64,000 nucleotides of DNA from the NCBI GenBank assembly GCA_030150045.1, contig JASLGM010000038.1, positions 50,752-114,751 on the forward strand, in the 5' to 3' direction. The stretch comes from Taishania sp. (GTDB lineage Bacteria; Bacteroidota; Bacteroidia; Flavobacteriales_D; Crocinitomicaceae). A program made the position numbers and the translations under genes. Every line of letters starts with the position of its first letter. Within the stretch, counting starts at the first letter, position 1. The notes below the pieces were generated by a model. The model was not told the DNA's origin. It saw only the letters and a list, made by a program, of their open reading frames with translations, and ran no database searches. Below are positions 55,238 to 62,972 of the stretch, one piece after another.

Positions 55238-55257
55238 TGTACTTGAACTTACGTTCT

Positions 55258-55350
55258 ATGTTCCGTCATCTTCCCTTCGCAAGCATAACCTTGATCAGGT
55301 TCAATGGGTATAATCTCAGCCCAATTTGCATTGGACACCCCTTAGAGACG
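55258..55350 (-). ncRNA. TPP riboswitch (THI element)
   Basis: The minus strand carries the conserved TPP aptamer blocks in order: GGGGTGTCC, CTGAGATTATACCC, TTGAACCTGATC and GGTTATGCTTGCGAAGGGAA. Spacing is normal, with a short variable P3 (AATGCAAATTGG). It lies about 75 nt upstream of the receptor start and after the stop of the P-loop kinase-like gene, so it controls the receptor and the downstream monooxygenase. Confidence 0.95.
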
Positions 55351-55375
55351 CGGCAAAGATAGACAGAATTTTAGA

Positions 55376-55888
55376 TTAACGTCCGATTAATTCCTTTAAT
55401 ACCGTTTTAGCTATTTGTGTGCGTTGTTCATAGTCGCCTTCAATAATAGTGTAAGCAACATTCATTTCTTTGATTTTGGAAAGATAAAGGGAAAACAACC
55501 AATCTCTATCCTCTGGATTTTCGCGTAAAACATCAAACTCCCAAGGTATATCAGGTTTACATAAAAAATAGTGATCAAAATGTTGTTCTTTTAGAAGTAT
55601 TTCAAATGCAGGTGGGATCGTTTTATTCTTCACAAAATACCAGATACACATGACCAACATGTCAGTGTCAGCAACAAGTACATCTCCTTGAAATTCATCC
55701 CAAAGATGCATTTGACCTTGTGCTATGGCATATAAATCTTCATTGGTATAAGGTTTATCCAATTGTTCGAGATAGGCACGGGCATATTCAGGAACATAAC
55801 TGGTTTGATAAGATGTAGCCAATGCATTAGAAAGGAAGGATTTTCCTGAGCATTCTGGTCCTGTAATAGCGATTCTAATTTGTTTCAT
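55376..55888 (-). CDS. P-loop ATPase / NadR-type kinase-like protein (AAA_28)
   Basis: A 170-residue P-loop protein: Walker A ITGPECSGKS at residues 8-17, then VPEYARAYLEQ, LVADTDMLVMCIW and FLCKPDIPWEFDVLRE. This set matches the ribosylnicotinamide-kinase-like domain of NadR. Its start overlaps pnuC by 14 nt, so the pair probably imports and then phosphorylates one vitamin. Nicotinamide riboside is the family precedent; thiamine is possible because of the adjacent TPP-regulated genes. It ends just before the riboswitch. Confidence 0.85.
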   Translation of the reverse strand: MKQIRIAITGPECSGKSFLSNALATSYQTSYVPEYARAYLEQLDKPYTNEDLYAIAQGQMHLWDEFQGDVLVADTDMLVMCIWYFVKNKTIPPAFEILLKEQHFDHYFLCKPDIPWEFDVLRENPEDRDWLFSLYLSKIKEMNVAYTIIEGDYEQRTQIAKTVLKELIGR

Positions 55889-56483
55889 CTTGTAATTGAT
55901 ACGCTTTTTTCCATCGGAAATAGCCTTGTACCGCCATAAATGTATATAAAACCATTAAACCACTTGCCCAATACAATTCACGATTGTACATCATTCCAAC
56001 ATTAATGGCGTTGATAATTACCCAATACAACCAGTTTTCAAGGACTTTTTGCGTAACCATTATCGTTGTAGTCAAGGAAAAAATAGTTGTAAAAGAATCC
56101 ATAAATGGAAGGGCTTGATCGGTATAGGTCTGCATAAAAAAACCAAACAAAAAAGTTAGCGCGAAAGAAAGACAGATATTAATAATATGAAATTTAAATG
56201 TCCAAATTTTAATATATGTTTTCTCTTTATTTTTCCTTTTATTGGTCCATGAAAACCAGCCTACAACTGCCATTATCACATAATAGGCTTGCAAAATCAT
56301 TTCCATGTAAAGCTTTGCATTAAATGCGGTTAACAACATTGCAGAAGAACTGACAAACGCCAAAGGCCACGCCCATTTAACTTCCTTTATTATTAAAGTA
56401 AGATAAAGAAGTCCAGCAATAACGGAGAGAAATTCGAAAGTGAAAATGTAAAGTTGGAAGAATTCAAGAAAGCCCATTGCCAA
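55875..56483 (-). CDS. pnuC: PnuC-family vitamin transporter
   Basis: A 202-residue integral membrane protein with about seven hydrophobic segments. The PnuC signature is in the last third: ENWLYWVIINAINVGMMY, then LYWASGLMVLYTF and VQGYFRWKKA. Relatives import nicotinamide riboside (PnuC) or thiamine (PnuT). The frame begins at TTG 56483; an ATG at 56477 is equally good. No riboswitch precedes it, so control differs from that of the receptor gene downstream. Confidence 0.87.
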   Translation of the reverse strand: MAMGFLEFFQLYIFTFEFLSVIAGLLYLTLIIKEVKWAWPLAFVSSSAMLLTAFNAKLYMEMILQAYYVIMAVVGWFSWTNKRKNKEKTYIKIWTFKFHIINICLSFALTFLFGFFMQTYTDQALPFMDSFTTIFSLTTTIMVTQKVLENWLYWVIINAINVGMMYNRELYWASGLMVLYTFMAVQGYFRWKKAYQLQDETN

Positions 56484-56505
56484 TTAAAATAATGTCATAA
56501 ATTTG
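56477..56505 (+). promoter_or_regulatory. Bacteroidota-type promoter of the 56523 lipoprotein gene
   Basis: TTG (56477-56479) and TAAATTTG (56498-56505) lie 18 bp apart, and the -33 element overlaps the start of divergent pnuC. Confidence 0.6.
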
Positions 56506-56522
56506 ATTATTATTTCTCGATT

Positions 56523-57434
56523 ATGAAAACTTTACTATTAACAATTCCCTTTGCAGCACTTTCACTAATGGCTTGTAAAAAAAAAGGGTGCACAGATACT
56601 GAGGCCATTAACTACACAAAAGACGCAAAACATGACGTTAGTCTTTGTGAGTATGAAACCGGTCCTTTTTTGATTTTTAAATTGAATTTCGATTCAACGG
56701 GCGTACGTTTGGACAACTTTGGACAGCCCGCAACGGTTCCTGCCAGCAATGCAGCACAAACACCAAAAATGCATAAAATGAGTGCACATTACATTGAACT
56801 TGCTCCAAATATGTATACCCAATTGCAAGCAGGTGAGGTAGTCTATCACGGTCCTGAAACTACAGTAGGTGGAGATAGAGCGGTGGATTTCAGTAAAGCG
56901 ATTGTGAAAGGGAATGGAGAAGAATTTTTGAAAGTTCCTTTAAGCAAGGTAAAATCGGGTGAATACGAATGGATCCGCGTTTCGTTAACGTATCAAAACT
57001 ATGATTTGAAATATAAATTAAACGGAAACATATTTACTGGAAGATTGGCTTCGTTTGTAGGATACAATAACTACATTCAAAATTACAGCATCAATACGAA
57101 AAGTGAAACTATCAATGCAAATAAACTACAAGGATACTGGGCATTTGAATCATTTGGATTTGTAGTAAATGGACAAGCACCTGCCACAACAACTCCGAAT
57201 CCGTTATCTGCGACATCCCCTGTTCCACCAACATCTTGCATTGTAACCGGAAAGTTTGATCAGAAATTGAAGATCAATGGAAATGAAAAAGAAAACGTTG
57301 TGGTAACCTTGCATTTAACAACGAACAATTCTTTTGAATGGAAAGAGGTGAATTTTGATGGTTATTATGAACCACAAGCTGGAGAAATTCCAGTGGATAT
57401 GGGGCTACGTGGCTTGAGAGCTACTCGAAATTAA
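56523..57434 (+). CDS. MbnP-like putative lipoprotein
   Basis: A 303-residue lipoprotein (lipobox SLMAC, Cys at 18). After it comes GCTDTEAINYTKDAK and a later Cys, a degenerate form of the GCTDPxAxNY motif widespread in exported Bacteroidota proteins. The rest is beta-rich (LIFKLNFDSTGVRLDNFGQP, VVTLHLTTNNSFEWKEV), with a pattern like MbnP-type copper-associated proteins, but clear metal ligands are not visible. Function unknown. Repeat R7 follows the stop. Confidence 0.75.
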   Translation: MKTLLLTIPFAALSLMACKKKGCTDTEAINYTKDAKHDVSLCEYETGPFLIFKLNFDSTGVRLDNFGQPATVPASNAAQTPKMHKMSAHYIELAPNMYTQLQAGEVVYHGPETTVGGDRAVDFSKAIVKGNGEEFLKVPLSKVKSGEYEWIRVSLTYQNYDLKYKLNGNIFTGRLASFVGYNNYIQNYSINTKSETINANKLQGYWAFESFGFVVNGQAPATTTPNPLSATSPVPPTSCIVTGKFDQKLKINGNEKENVVVTLHLTTNNSFEWKEVNFDGYYEPQAGEIPVDMGLRGLRATRN

Positions 57435-57517
57435 AACGTAAAATATGGCAACTAATGGGAATGGATGTAGCGATTTTTGTTTGCAAAGCGTATCCAACTT
57501 CCTGAAATGATTACTAC

Positions 57518-57660
57518 CAGCCCGGATGGAGCGGGATAGCTAAACGAAATGAAAAGGCGTGAACGCTAGTTGCTCACTGCGACCAAAGGAAGCACGTGGG
57601 CAGCAGCTTTTGAACGCTTTTTCAAGCGTTTACTAGTACGCGCAAACCGAAAAGGATGCC
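57518..57660 (+). repeat. R repeat copy R7
   Basis: A 143-bp copy between two converging genes. The lower stem TAAACG plus TGAAAAGGCGT pairs with ACGCTTTTTCA plus CGTTTA. The upper stem is TGCTCAC/GTGGGCA (one G-U pair), and the loop is TGCGACCAAAGGAAGCA. The left end is CAGCCCGGATGGAGCG. The right end reads GGATGCC instead of GGCTGCC. Confidence 0.9.
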
Positions 57661-57674
57661 AAGAAAAAAAGATT

Positions 57675-58340
57675 TTATTGCTCTTCGAAATATGCGATTA
57701 AGGCAGAATCGTCGGAAATAGACAGGACTTTTCCAACATATATCTGTTTTTCCGCAAGGTGTTGTGCGGTGGTTTCTCCCCAAGCGACAACATGCGCATC
57801 TGCAGGTAAGGCGTTGTACATAAAAAAGGCGTCTACGTTAGATGGACTGGTAAAAACATAGGTGTCACAAAGTGGAATCTCTTGCGAATGGTAACGCGTT
57901 TCATAGGTCGGAATCACCGTAAAATGATCTTTTTCAAGATGTTTACTATAGGATAATTTGGACAAGTTCGATACAGAAAATAAAACCGAACGTCCGGCAA
58001 CCCAAGTCGCAAAATCAAGAGACGCTGCCTGAACAGCTCCGCTATTTACAGGAAAAAAATCAACATTAACCCCTTTTGAAGCAATGTGTTTTGCCGTCGA
58101 TTCGCCCGCACAAGCAATTTTCTCGTTGGTAATCGGTGCTTGCGAAATATAGAAATCAAAAGAACGGGAACTGGCGAAGAAGAGGATCTCAACTCGAGGA
58201 ATCGGCGCAGAAATGGGGACTTCAACAAAGGAAAGTAAACTTGTCGCCACCAAGGTTTCCCCTTTAGCAGTGAGATAATTACACAAAAGGACGCAATGCG
58301 CTGCGTCCTTAGAAATGAATATATGTTTAGTTCTATCCAA
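57675..58340 (-). CDS. hemD: Uroporphyrinogen-III synthase
   Basis: A 221-residue HemD-fold protein: FFASSRSFDFY near residue 52, ACAGESTAKHIASKG near 75, YETRYHSQE, VFTSPSNVDAFF near 165 and VAWGETTAQHL near 187. It closes hydroxymethylbilane to uroporphyrinogen III with inversion of ring D. It overlaps hemC by 8 nt, so this is the heme-pathway copy; a paralogue lies at 21191. Repeat R7 follows. Confidence 0.9.
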   Translation of the reverse strand: MDRTKHIFISKDAAHCVLLCNYLTAKGETLVATSLLSFVEVPISAPIPRVEILFFASSRSFDFYISQAPITNEKIACAGESTAKHIASKGVNVDFFPVNSGAVQAASLDFATWVAGRSVLFSVSNLSKLSYSKHLEKDHFTVIPTYETRYHSQEIPLCDTYVFTSPSNVDAFFMYNALPADAHVVAWGETTAQHLAEKQIYVGKVLSISDDSALIAYFEEQ

Positions 58341-59208
58341 TTTTACTTTTCAGGTGAGAAACGATTGTTTCAACAGAGGTATTGCGTTCGAAAGTAAGGT
58401 ATTCTGATGCTTGAGAAGATTCTTCTGCAAAAGCGACTAGAATTTCCGATTCGGCAACAAACACGCCTAAAGGCAATTGACATCCACCTTCCATTTTATT
58501 TAAAACTCCGCGTTCAATGTCAATTTGTTCTTTTACATCAGGATGATTTAGCTGCGCCATTACGTTCGCCATATCCTTGTCATTACTACGGATTTGCAGT
58601 CCCAAAACACCTTGTGCGGGTGCGGGTACAAACTCGTTTACCGGTAGAACTTCGACATGAAATTCGTCCAGATTGATTTCCAGGCGATCTGTACCTGCTT
58701 TTGCAAGCAAGATGGCGTCGTATAATCCGTCGCGTAACTTTTGAATGCGCGTCGGTACATTTCCACGTAGATCGATTACATTAAAATCGGGTCTGTTTGC
58801 GAGTAGCTGTGATTTTCTTCTAGCGGAAGATGTTCCCACGGTTGCTCCTGTTTTCACGTTCCATTTGATGTCTTCAACAGCTTCTTTTCGAACGACTAAA
58901 ATATCATTTGGCGCTTCTCTTTCGGACACAGCGGCCACCATTAACCCTTCAGGTTGAACCGTTTCCAAGTCCTTGTGTGAATGCACGGCAAGGTCAATAT
59001 TTCCACTTAGCAATTCTGTTTCCAGCTCCTTTGTGAAAAAACCTTTTCCTTCCATTTTATCAAAACTCAGGTGCTGAATAAGGTCTCCTTGGGTTTTAAT
59101 GATTTTTATCTCGACTGTACTTCCAAGATTTTCCAACTGTTTGCGCACATGATTTGCTTGCCACAGCGCCAAATCACTACCGCGTGAACCGATGATAATG
59201 TGTTTCAT
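58333..59208 (-). CDS. hemC: Hydroxymethylbilane synthase (porphobilinogen deaminase)
   Basis: A 291-residue enzyme: IGSRGSDLALWQANHV at the start, KTQGD, AVHSHKDLETV near residue 80, GTSSARRKSQLL near 125, and the dipyrromethane-cofactor Cys in MEGGCQLPLGV near residue 240. It joins four porphobilinogen units. It lies 9 bp after hemA and overlaps hemD, so the three are one operon. Confidence 0.96.
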   Translation of the reverse strand: MKHIIIGSRGSDLALWQANHVRKQLENLGSTVEIKIIKTQGDLIQHLSFDKMEGKGFFTKELETELLSGNIDLAVHSHKDLETVQPEGLMVAAVSEREAPNDILVVRKEAVEDIKWNVKTGATVGTSSARRKSQLLANRPDFNVIDLRGNVPTRIQKLRDGLYDAILLAKAGTDRLEINLDEFHVEVLPVNEFVPAPAQGVLGLQIRSNDKDMANVMAQLNHPDVKEQIDIERGVLNKMEGGCQLPLGVFVAESEILVAFAEESSQASEYLTFERNTSVETIVSHLKSKIG

Positions 59209-59217
59209 GATAAGATC

Positions 59218-60441
59218 TTATTTTTTGAGAAGAATGTCCTTTGCCATTAGCATAGGCACACTGATATATTTCTTCTCCATGTAGTCAATAATTTTGTCGA
59301 GCACTTCTTTAGATTCCGGATCCAAAGCCTCTAATTCTTTCTTAAAAACTTCGTTAACCGCTGTGCTTTTAATTTCCTTCACCTTTTCAGGTACTGCACG
59401 CATAGCCAATTCTACTTGTCTGGTTTTGTACAGCTGATCAAATTCATCCATAGCGTTTTCTAGCATTGCTTCAACGTGAACAATTTCTTTATTTCTTTCC
59501 TTCAAGTTCTCATTTGAGATCTTCTGAAGCATATCCACATTAATATAATGAACCGGATATTTTTGAGGTATATTTTCGTGTAAATCTTGGGGAATAGCGA
59601 GATCGATAACCGTTTTCTTTGCTGTATCTCCTTGCAAAAGTTGGTGATACATTTCTTCGGATATAACATGAGATTCTGCACCCGTACAGGTCAAGATGAC
59701 ATCAAATCCACCTTGAAAATGGTCCAATTCCGAAAGTGCATAATATGGTGCCTTTAATTCTGTAGCCAGCTCCTTTGCGTTATCTCTGGTTCTATTGAAA
59801 ACCGTAAAATCAGTGTAACCGTGTTTGATTAAAAACTTACACATATTGGTATTGGTCACACCAGACCCGATGATCAAGATTTTTGCATCTAGCGGAACCG
59901 CCAATTGCTCCAATTTATGGTAAGCAAGTGACACTACGGACACAGGTTTTGTAGCGATGGTTGACTCCGTGTACACTTTTTTAGCTGTTTCAATCGTCTG
60001 GCGCATGAGCAAGCGAATGAAATCGCCTGTCAACCCATTTCGTTTTGACAATTCGTACGCATTTCTAACCTGAGTAATGATTTCACGTTCACCGATAATC
60101 ATGGAGTCAATAGAAGAAGCCACGCGCAACATATGCTGCACCGCTTCATCAGCTTGATAAAATTCTTTTCCATTTAGAAGATGTTGAAGCACTGGGGTTT
60201 CTACCTCATGATACAACGCGCGGAACGTTTCAAAAATAAACTGTTCATCAACAAATTGATTGGTACAGAAATGCATTTCCACGCGATTACAAGTGGACAA
60301 AAACATCATTTCGTCCATTTGCATTCTTGCTTTTAATGATTTCAAGCGCTCTTCTTGGTTATCCTCAGCAATATGCAGTTGCCCTAATTCAGTAACTGGT
60401 AAATTTTTATGCGAGAAAACAACACTGTAATAACGTTCCAA
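59218..60441 (-). CDS. hemA: Glutamyl-tRNA reductase
   Basis: A 407-residue enzyme. The catalytic Cys is in FLSTCNRVE near residue 50. ARVASSIDSMIIGEREI-type signature (seen as VASSIDSMIIGEREIITQ) follows, then the NADPH-binding IIGSGVTNTNMCK near 190 and TCTGAESHVI. It reduces Glu-tRNA to glutamate semialdehyde, the first committed step of C5 heme synthesis. First gene of the leftward hemA-hemC-hemD operon; hemL, hemB and later genes are not in the window. Confidence 0.95.
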   Translation of the reverse strand: MERYYSVVFSHKNLPVTELGQLHIAEDNQEERLKSLKARMQMDEMMFLSTCNRVEMHFCTNQFVDEQFIFETFRALYHEVETPVLQHLLNGKEFYQADEAVQHMLRVASSIDSMIIGEREIITQVRNAYELSKRNGLTGDFIRLLMRQTIETAKKVYTESTIATKPVSVVSLAYHKLEQLAVPLDAKILIIGSGVTNTNMCKFLIKHGYTDFTVFNRTRDNAKELATELKAPYYALSELDHFQGGFDVILTCTGAESHVISEEMYHQLLQGDTAKKTVIDLAIPQDLHENIPQKYPVHYINVDMLQKISNENLKERNKEIVHVEAMLENAMDEFDQLYKTRQVELAMRAVPEKVKEIKSTAVNEVFKKELEALDPESKEVLDKIIDYMEKKYISVPMLMAKDILLKK

Positions 60442-60838
60442 AACAATTCGAATTTCTTGTTTGCAAAGGTGCGAAGTAAAGCGGGATATCGTGTCATAAT
60501 TTTGTCATATCTTTTCCCATAAAAGGTATTTAGAAAGATTATAAATTATTCCCCATCTCCTACTAAACACCGCATGCACTAAACACAAGCCATTCCCTTT
60601 CTATTAAATTTGGCCGCTTCCCCTCATTCTTTGGGGTCAGGCTATCCGCTATATCTTTTTACTTCGTAAAAAAGGATGCCGCTCCTATCCTTAGCGGGGT
60701 ATTCAGTTTTCAAATAAACGTTTTCCTTGAAAGATAAGACATTCTGCAAAAAGGAAAAGAGTAACAAAAACGTTGAAAGCCTTACAAATAAGGAGGCATT
60801 GATCTATTTCTAGAATCTGAAAGATATGAATTGAAACG
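60442..60838. other. Intergenic stretch upstream of hemA with S2
   Basis: About 400 bp without a gene between the hemA start and the end of the RHS-linked small gene. It holds repeat S2 (60640-60699) and the hemA promoter region, in which I see no clear TAnnTTTG box. The remainder shows nothing identifiable. Confidence 0.6.
60640..60699 (+). repeat. S repeat copy S2
   Basis: A second copy of the S core: GGCTATCCGCTATATC, TTTTTACttcGTAAAAAAGGA as a near-perfect hairpin, then GGATGCCGCT, CTATCC and TTAGCGGGG. A small CCCC/GGGG pair precedes it at 60620-60636, where S1 has its 15-bp hairpin. Confidence 0.7.
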
Positions 60839-61258
60839 TTACCGTCTACTACCTAATCGATACATTCGAGAAAAAACTATATTATATTTCTTATTAACAA
60901 AATCAAATTTTACAAAATTATCATTTTCAATCCAGTTTTCCTTTGTAAAAAGTACCATAACACCTCCTATTTGTTTTTTTTTCATCCCTTTAATGTATCC
61001 TTTTTTAAAACTTGACAAGGGAAATTCTTCAATATCAATTTCTGAATTCTCACCATTAATATCTGTTATTAATAGTTTAGGATGAGAAGAGTATATTTCT
61101 ATTACATCATAACTTATAGTATCCGATTTAAGTGTGTGGATTTGCACAATAAAATAGTATTCACTATAAAAAATATTATTTCCTAAATTTGTTTGCTGCG
61201 CATAAACACAAGGGTATAGCAGCATTAAATGAATTATAAAAGCAAATATATTTTTCAT
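60839..61258 (-). CDS. Small exported protein paired with RHS C-terminal gene (candidate immunity)
   Basis: A 139-residue protein with a signal peptide (FAFIIHLMLLYPCVYAQ) and no recognised domain. It is rich in Ile, Tyr, Lys and Asn. The start overlaps the stop of the RHS-core gene upstream by 1 nt, so translation is probably coupled. By analogy with RHS toxin/immunity tips it may protect the periplasm against the partner's C-terminal domain; this is inferred only from position and export. Confidence 0.6.
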   Translation of the reverse strand: MKNIFAFIIHLMLLYPCVYAQQTNLGNNIFYSEYYFIVQIHTLKSDTISYDVIEIYSSHPKLLITDINGENSEIDIEEFPLSSFKKGYIKGMKKKQIGGVMVLFTKENWIENDNFVKFDFVNKKYNIVFSRMYRLGSRR

Positions 61259-62439
61259 TATTCTCCCCCTATTAAGATATTACTCCATCTTACACCTTCA
61301 TTAAAAGCTTCTTTCGCTTTTAATGGTTCTTGGAAAGCATCAAATATATTCAGTTCAGTTTTAGGAAGATCATAGTTATCTGATACAAATTTAGACGCTG
61401 CTATTCTTGAAAAATTATTTTTTAATATTTTATAATTAGTTCCAAAAAGTTCTATCTTAAATTGACTCCCATTTTTAAAATTATTCAAATATTGAACCCT
61501 TCCTATTTTATTATCAACTTCATCATAGAAATCATAACTTAAAATATTCCATTTAGTATTAGATTCTATAAAACCTATCCTTTGATTCAAGAACTGATTA
61601 GCATGATCAAACTCCTCAAAGAATGCGTCTAATGTATGTCCTTGAGGAGAAGTTTCTAACGTATATCCTATATTAACTAAATTTTGACCTGTTCCATTCT
61701 TCCCTTTCGCTGAGAATGTGCCATATACTTTTTGTATTGAACCATCAAGTCTAACTTCAGATTTCTTTTCTCCCCATTGCTCAAATGAATAGACCGTCGT
61801 TTTATCATCAACCAACTTTTGAAAATCATTGGCAAATTTTTCATTATAGTTTGGACTATTTGCATTAGTAATATCTTTTATAAGCGTGTGAGATTTTTCA
61901 TCTAAAGTTGTATCAGCTCCATTCGGGTCTATAAACCAAATCGGGTTATTTGCAAACGCTGCATAAGGACTTTCGTGGTATTTCACAACTGGATCAATAT
62001 TCCATCTTCTACCTAAACGGCTATCGTATTGCCAAAATTCTGCTGTATAGTTATTTCCTTTTCCAACAATCTCATCATCCTTCTCTTGCCCCTGAAACCC
62101 ATAACGATAACCTCTACTTACTAAATACGTATTCACAAGCGTATCCACATTATCCCGTTCTAACGAAATTTGCTGAAGTGCAAAACCACTCGTTCCATTT
62201 ACCGAAATACGAATATTTTCTTGGTTCGGAGAGCTTCCGAAAGGAAGTGAAGACTGACGATAGGCGTAGCACGCCGTCATCGGAAGGAAAATTGCATACA
62301 ACCCGCTGGTAGTTTGGGTTTGTTGTATGGTAAGATACTGGTAAACACCGTTTACTTTTTGCTCCACACGTACTGTAGCATTACCGTTATTTGGAAGCGC
62401 TAGGCGGTATTGGAAATGAGTAAGTGTGTTGGTCTTCAT
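61258..62439 (-). CDS. Short RHS-core protein with variable C-terminus (cassette B)
   Basis: A 393-residue protein. Residues 1-110 are of unknown type. Residues about 111-175 are the RHS-repeat-associated core (YRYGFQGQEKDDEI, NNYTAEFWQYDSRLG, NIDPVVK, NNPIWFIDPNG). The remaining 215 residues are a unique C-terminal domain containing FFEEFDHANQF. No N-terminal YD repeats or signal peptide are present, so this is a detached tip rather than a complete RHS protein. The core is nearly identical to that of the next cassette. Confidence 0.75.
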   Translation of the reverse strand: MKTNTLTHFQYRLALPNNGNATVRVEQKVNGVYQYLTIQQTQTTSGLYAIFLPMTACYAYRQSSLPFGSSPNQENIRISVNGTSGFALQQISLERDNVDTLVNTYLVSRGYRYGFQGQEKDDEIVGKGNNYTAEFWQYDSRLGRRWNIDPVVKYHESPYAAFANNPIWFIDPNGADTTLDEKSHTLIKDITNANSPNYNEKFANDFQKLVDDKTTVYSFEQWGEKKSEVRLDGSIQKVYGTFSAKGKNGTGQNLVNIGYTLETSPQGHTLDAFFEEFDHANQFLNQRIGFIESNTKWNILSYDFYDEVDNKIGRVQYLNNFKNGSQFKIELFGTNYKILKNNFSRIAASKFVSDNYDLPKTELNIFDAFQEPLKAKEAFNEGVRWSNILIGGE

Positions 62440-62516
62440 GGAATTGAAGATAGTGTTTTTTGAGTAGAATGTTGTTTTTGAAACACAAAAAAATCACCAG
62501 TCTTACAATTATAGCT

Positions 62517-62972
62517 TCACTTCAACGAAGATCCTTTTCTAATACCCTCAGATTTAATAAAAAGTACTTTTGGTCTGATTGCTGTTCCTATAATATCAAG
62601 TACTTCTAAACTATCATTTCGGCATTTTAATATTCTATATTGATAGTAATTACCAATTGTTAATGTATCCTCTGTAATAAACCATCGTATCGTATCAACT
62701 ATTATATCCCCTCCATAATCATATTGATAACGATAACCATCTTTAAAGTAATATTCGACTAAAAAACTATCCGATAACAATAACAATCCTAATCCTTTTG
62801 GAGTATCTGAATATGTAACATAAGGATCCAAATAAATTGGGTAATCATTACCAAAACAGAATGTTCTTTTTACCTCTATATTTCTTTTATAAACAGTACA
62901 ACTTTGAAGGAGTAGAAATCCAACGAATAAACAAAACAATAAGAATAGAGGATTTATTACTTTATTCTTCAT
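62517..62972 (-). CDS. Putative lipoprotein paired with RHS C-terminal gene (candidate immunity)
   Basis: A 151-residue lipoprotein (LFVGFLLLQSC, Cys at about 25). The mature part is beta-rich, with no known family (FKDGYRYQYDYGGDII, RWFITEDTLTIGNYYQY). It overlaps the end of the RHS-core gene of cassette A by 11 nt, so translation is likely coupled. Anchoring in the periplasm or outer membrane fits an immunity protein against an exported toxin domain; function is inferred. Confidence 0.6.
   Translation of the reverse strand: MKNKVINPLFLLFCLFVGFLLLQSCTVYKRNIEVKRTFCFGNDYPIYLDPYVTYSDTPKGLGLLLLSDSFLVEYYFKDGYRYQYDYGGDIIVDTIRWFITEDTLTIGNYYQYRILKCRNDSLEVLDIIGTAIRPKVLFIKSEGIRKGSSLK

Noticed and set aside
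55258..55350. Cobalamin or other riboswitch class
   Set aside because: The conserved CTGAGA and GAACCTGATC blocks are specific to the TPP aptamer.
2997..57660. R elements as tRNA-like genes or insertion sequences
   Set aside because: They have no cloverleaf, no transposase frame and no clear target duplications, so only a structured repeat is claimed.
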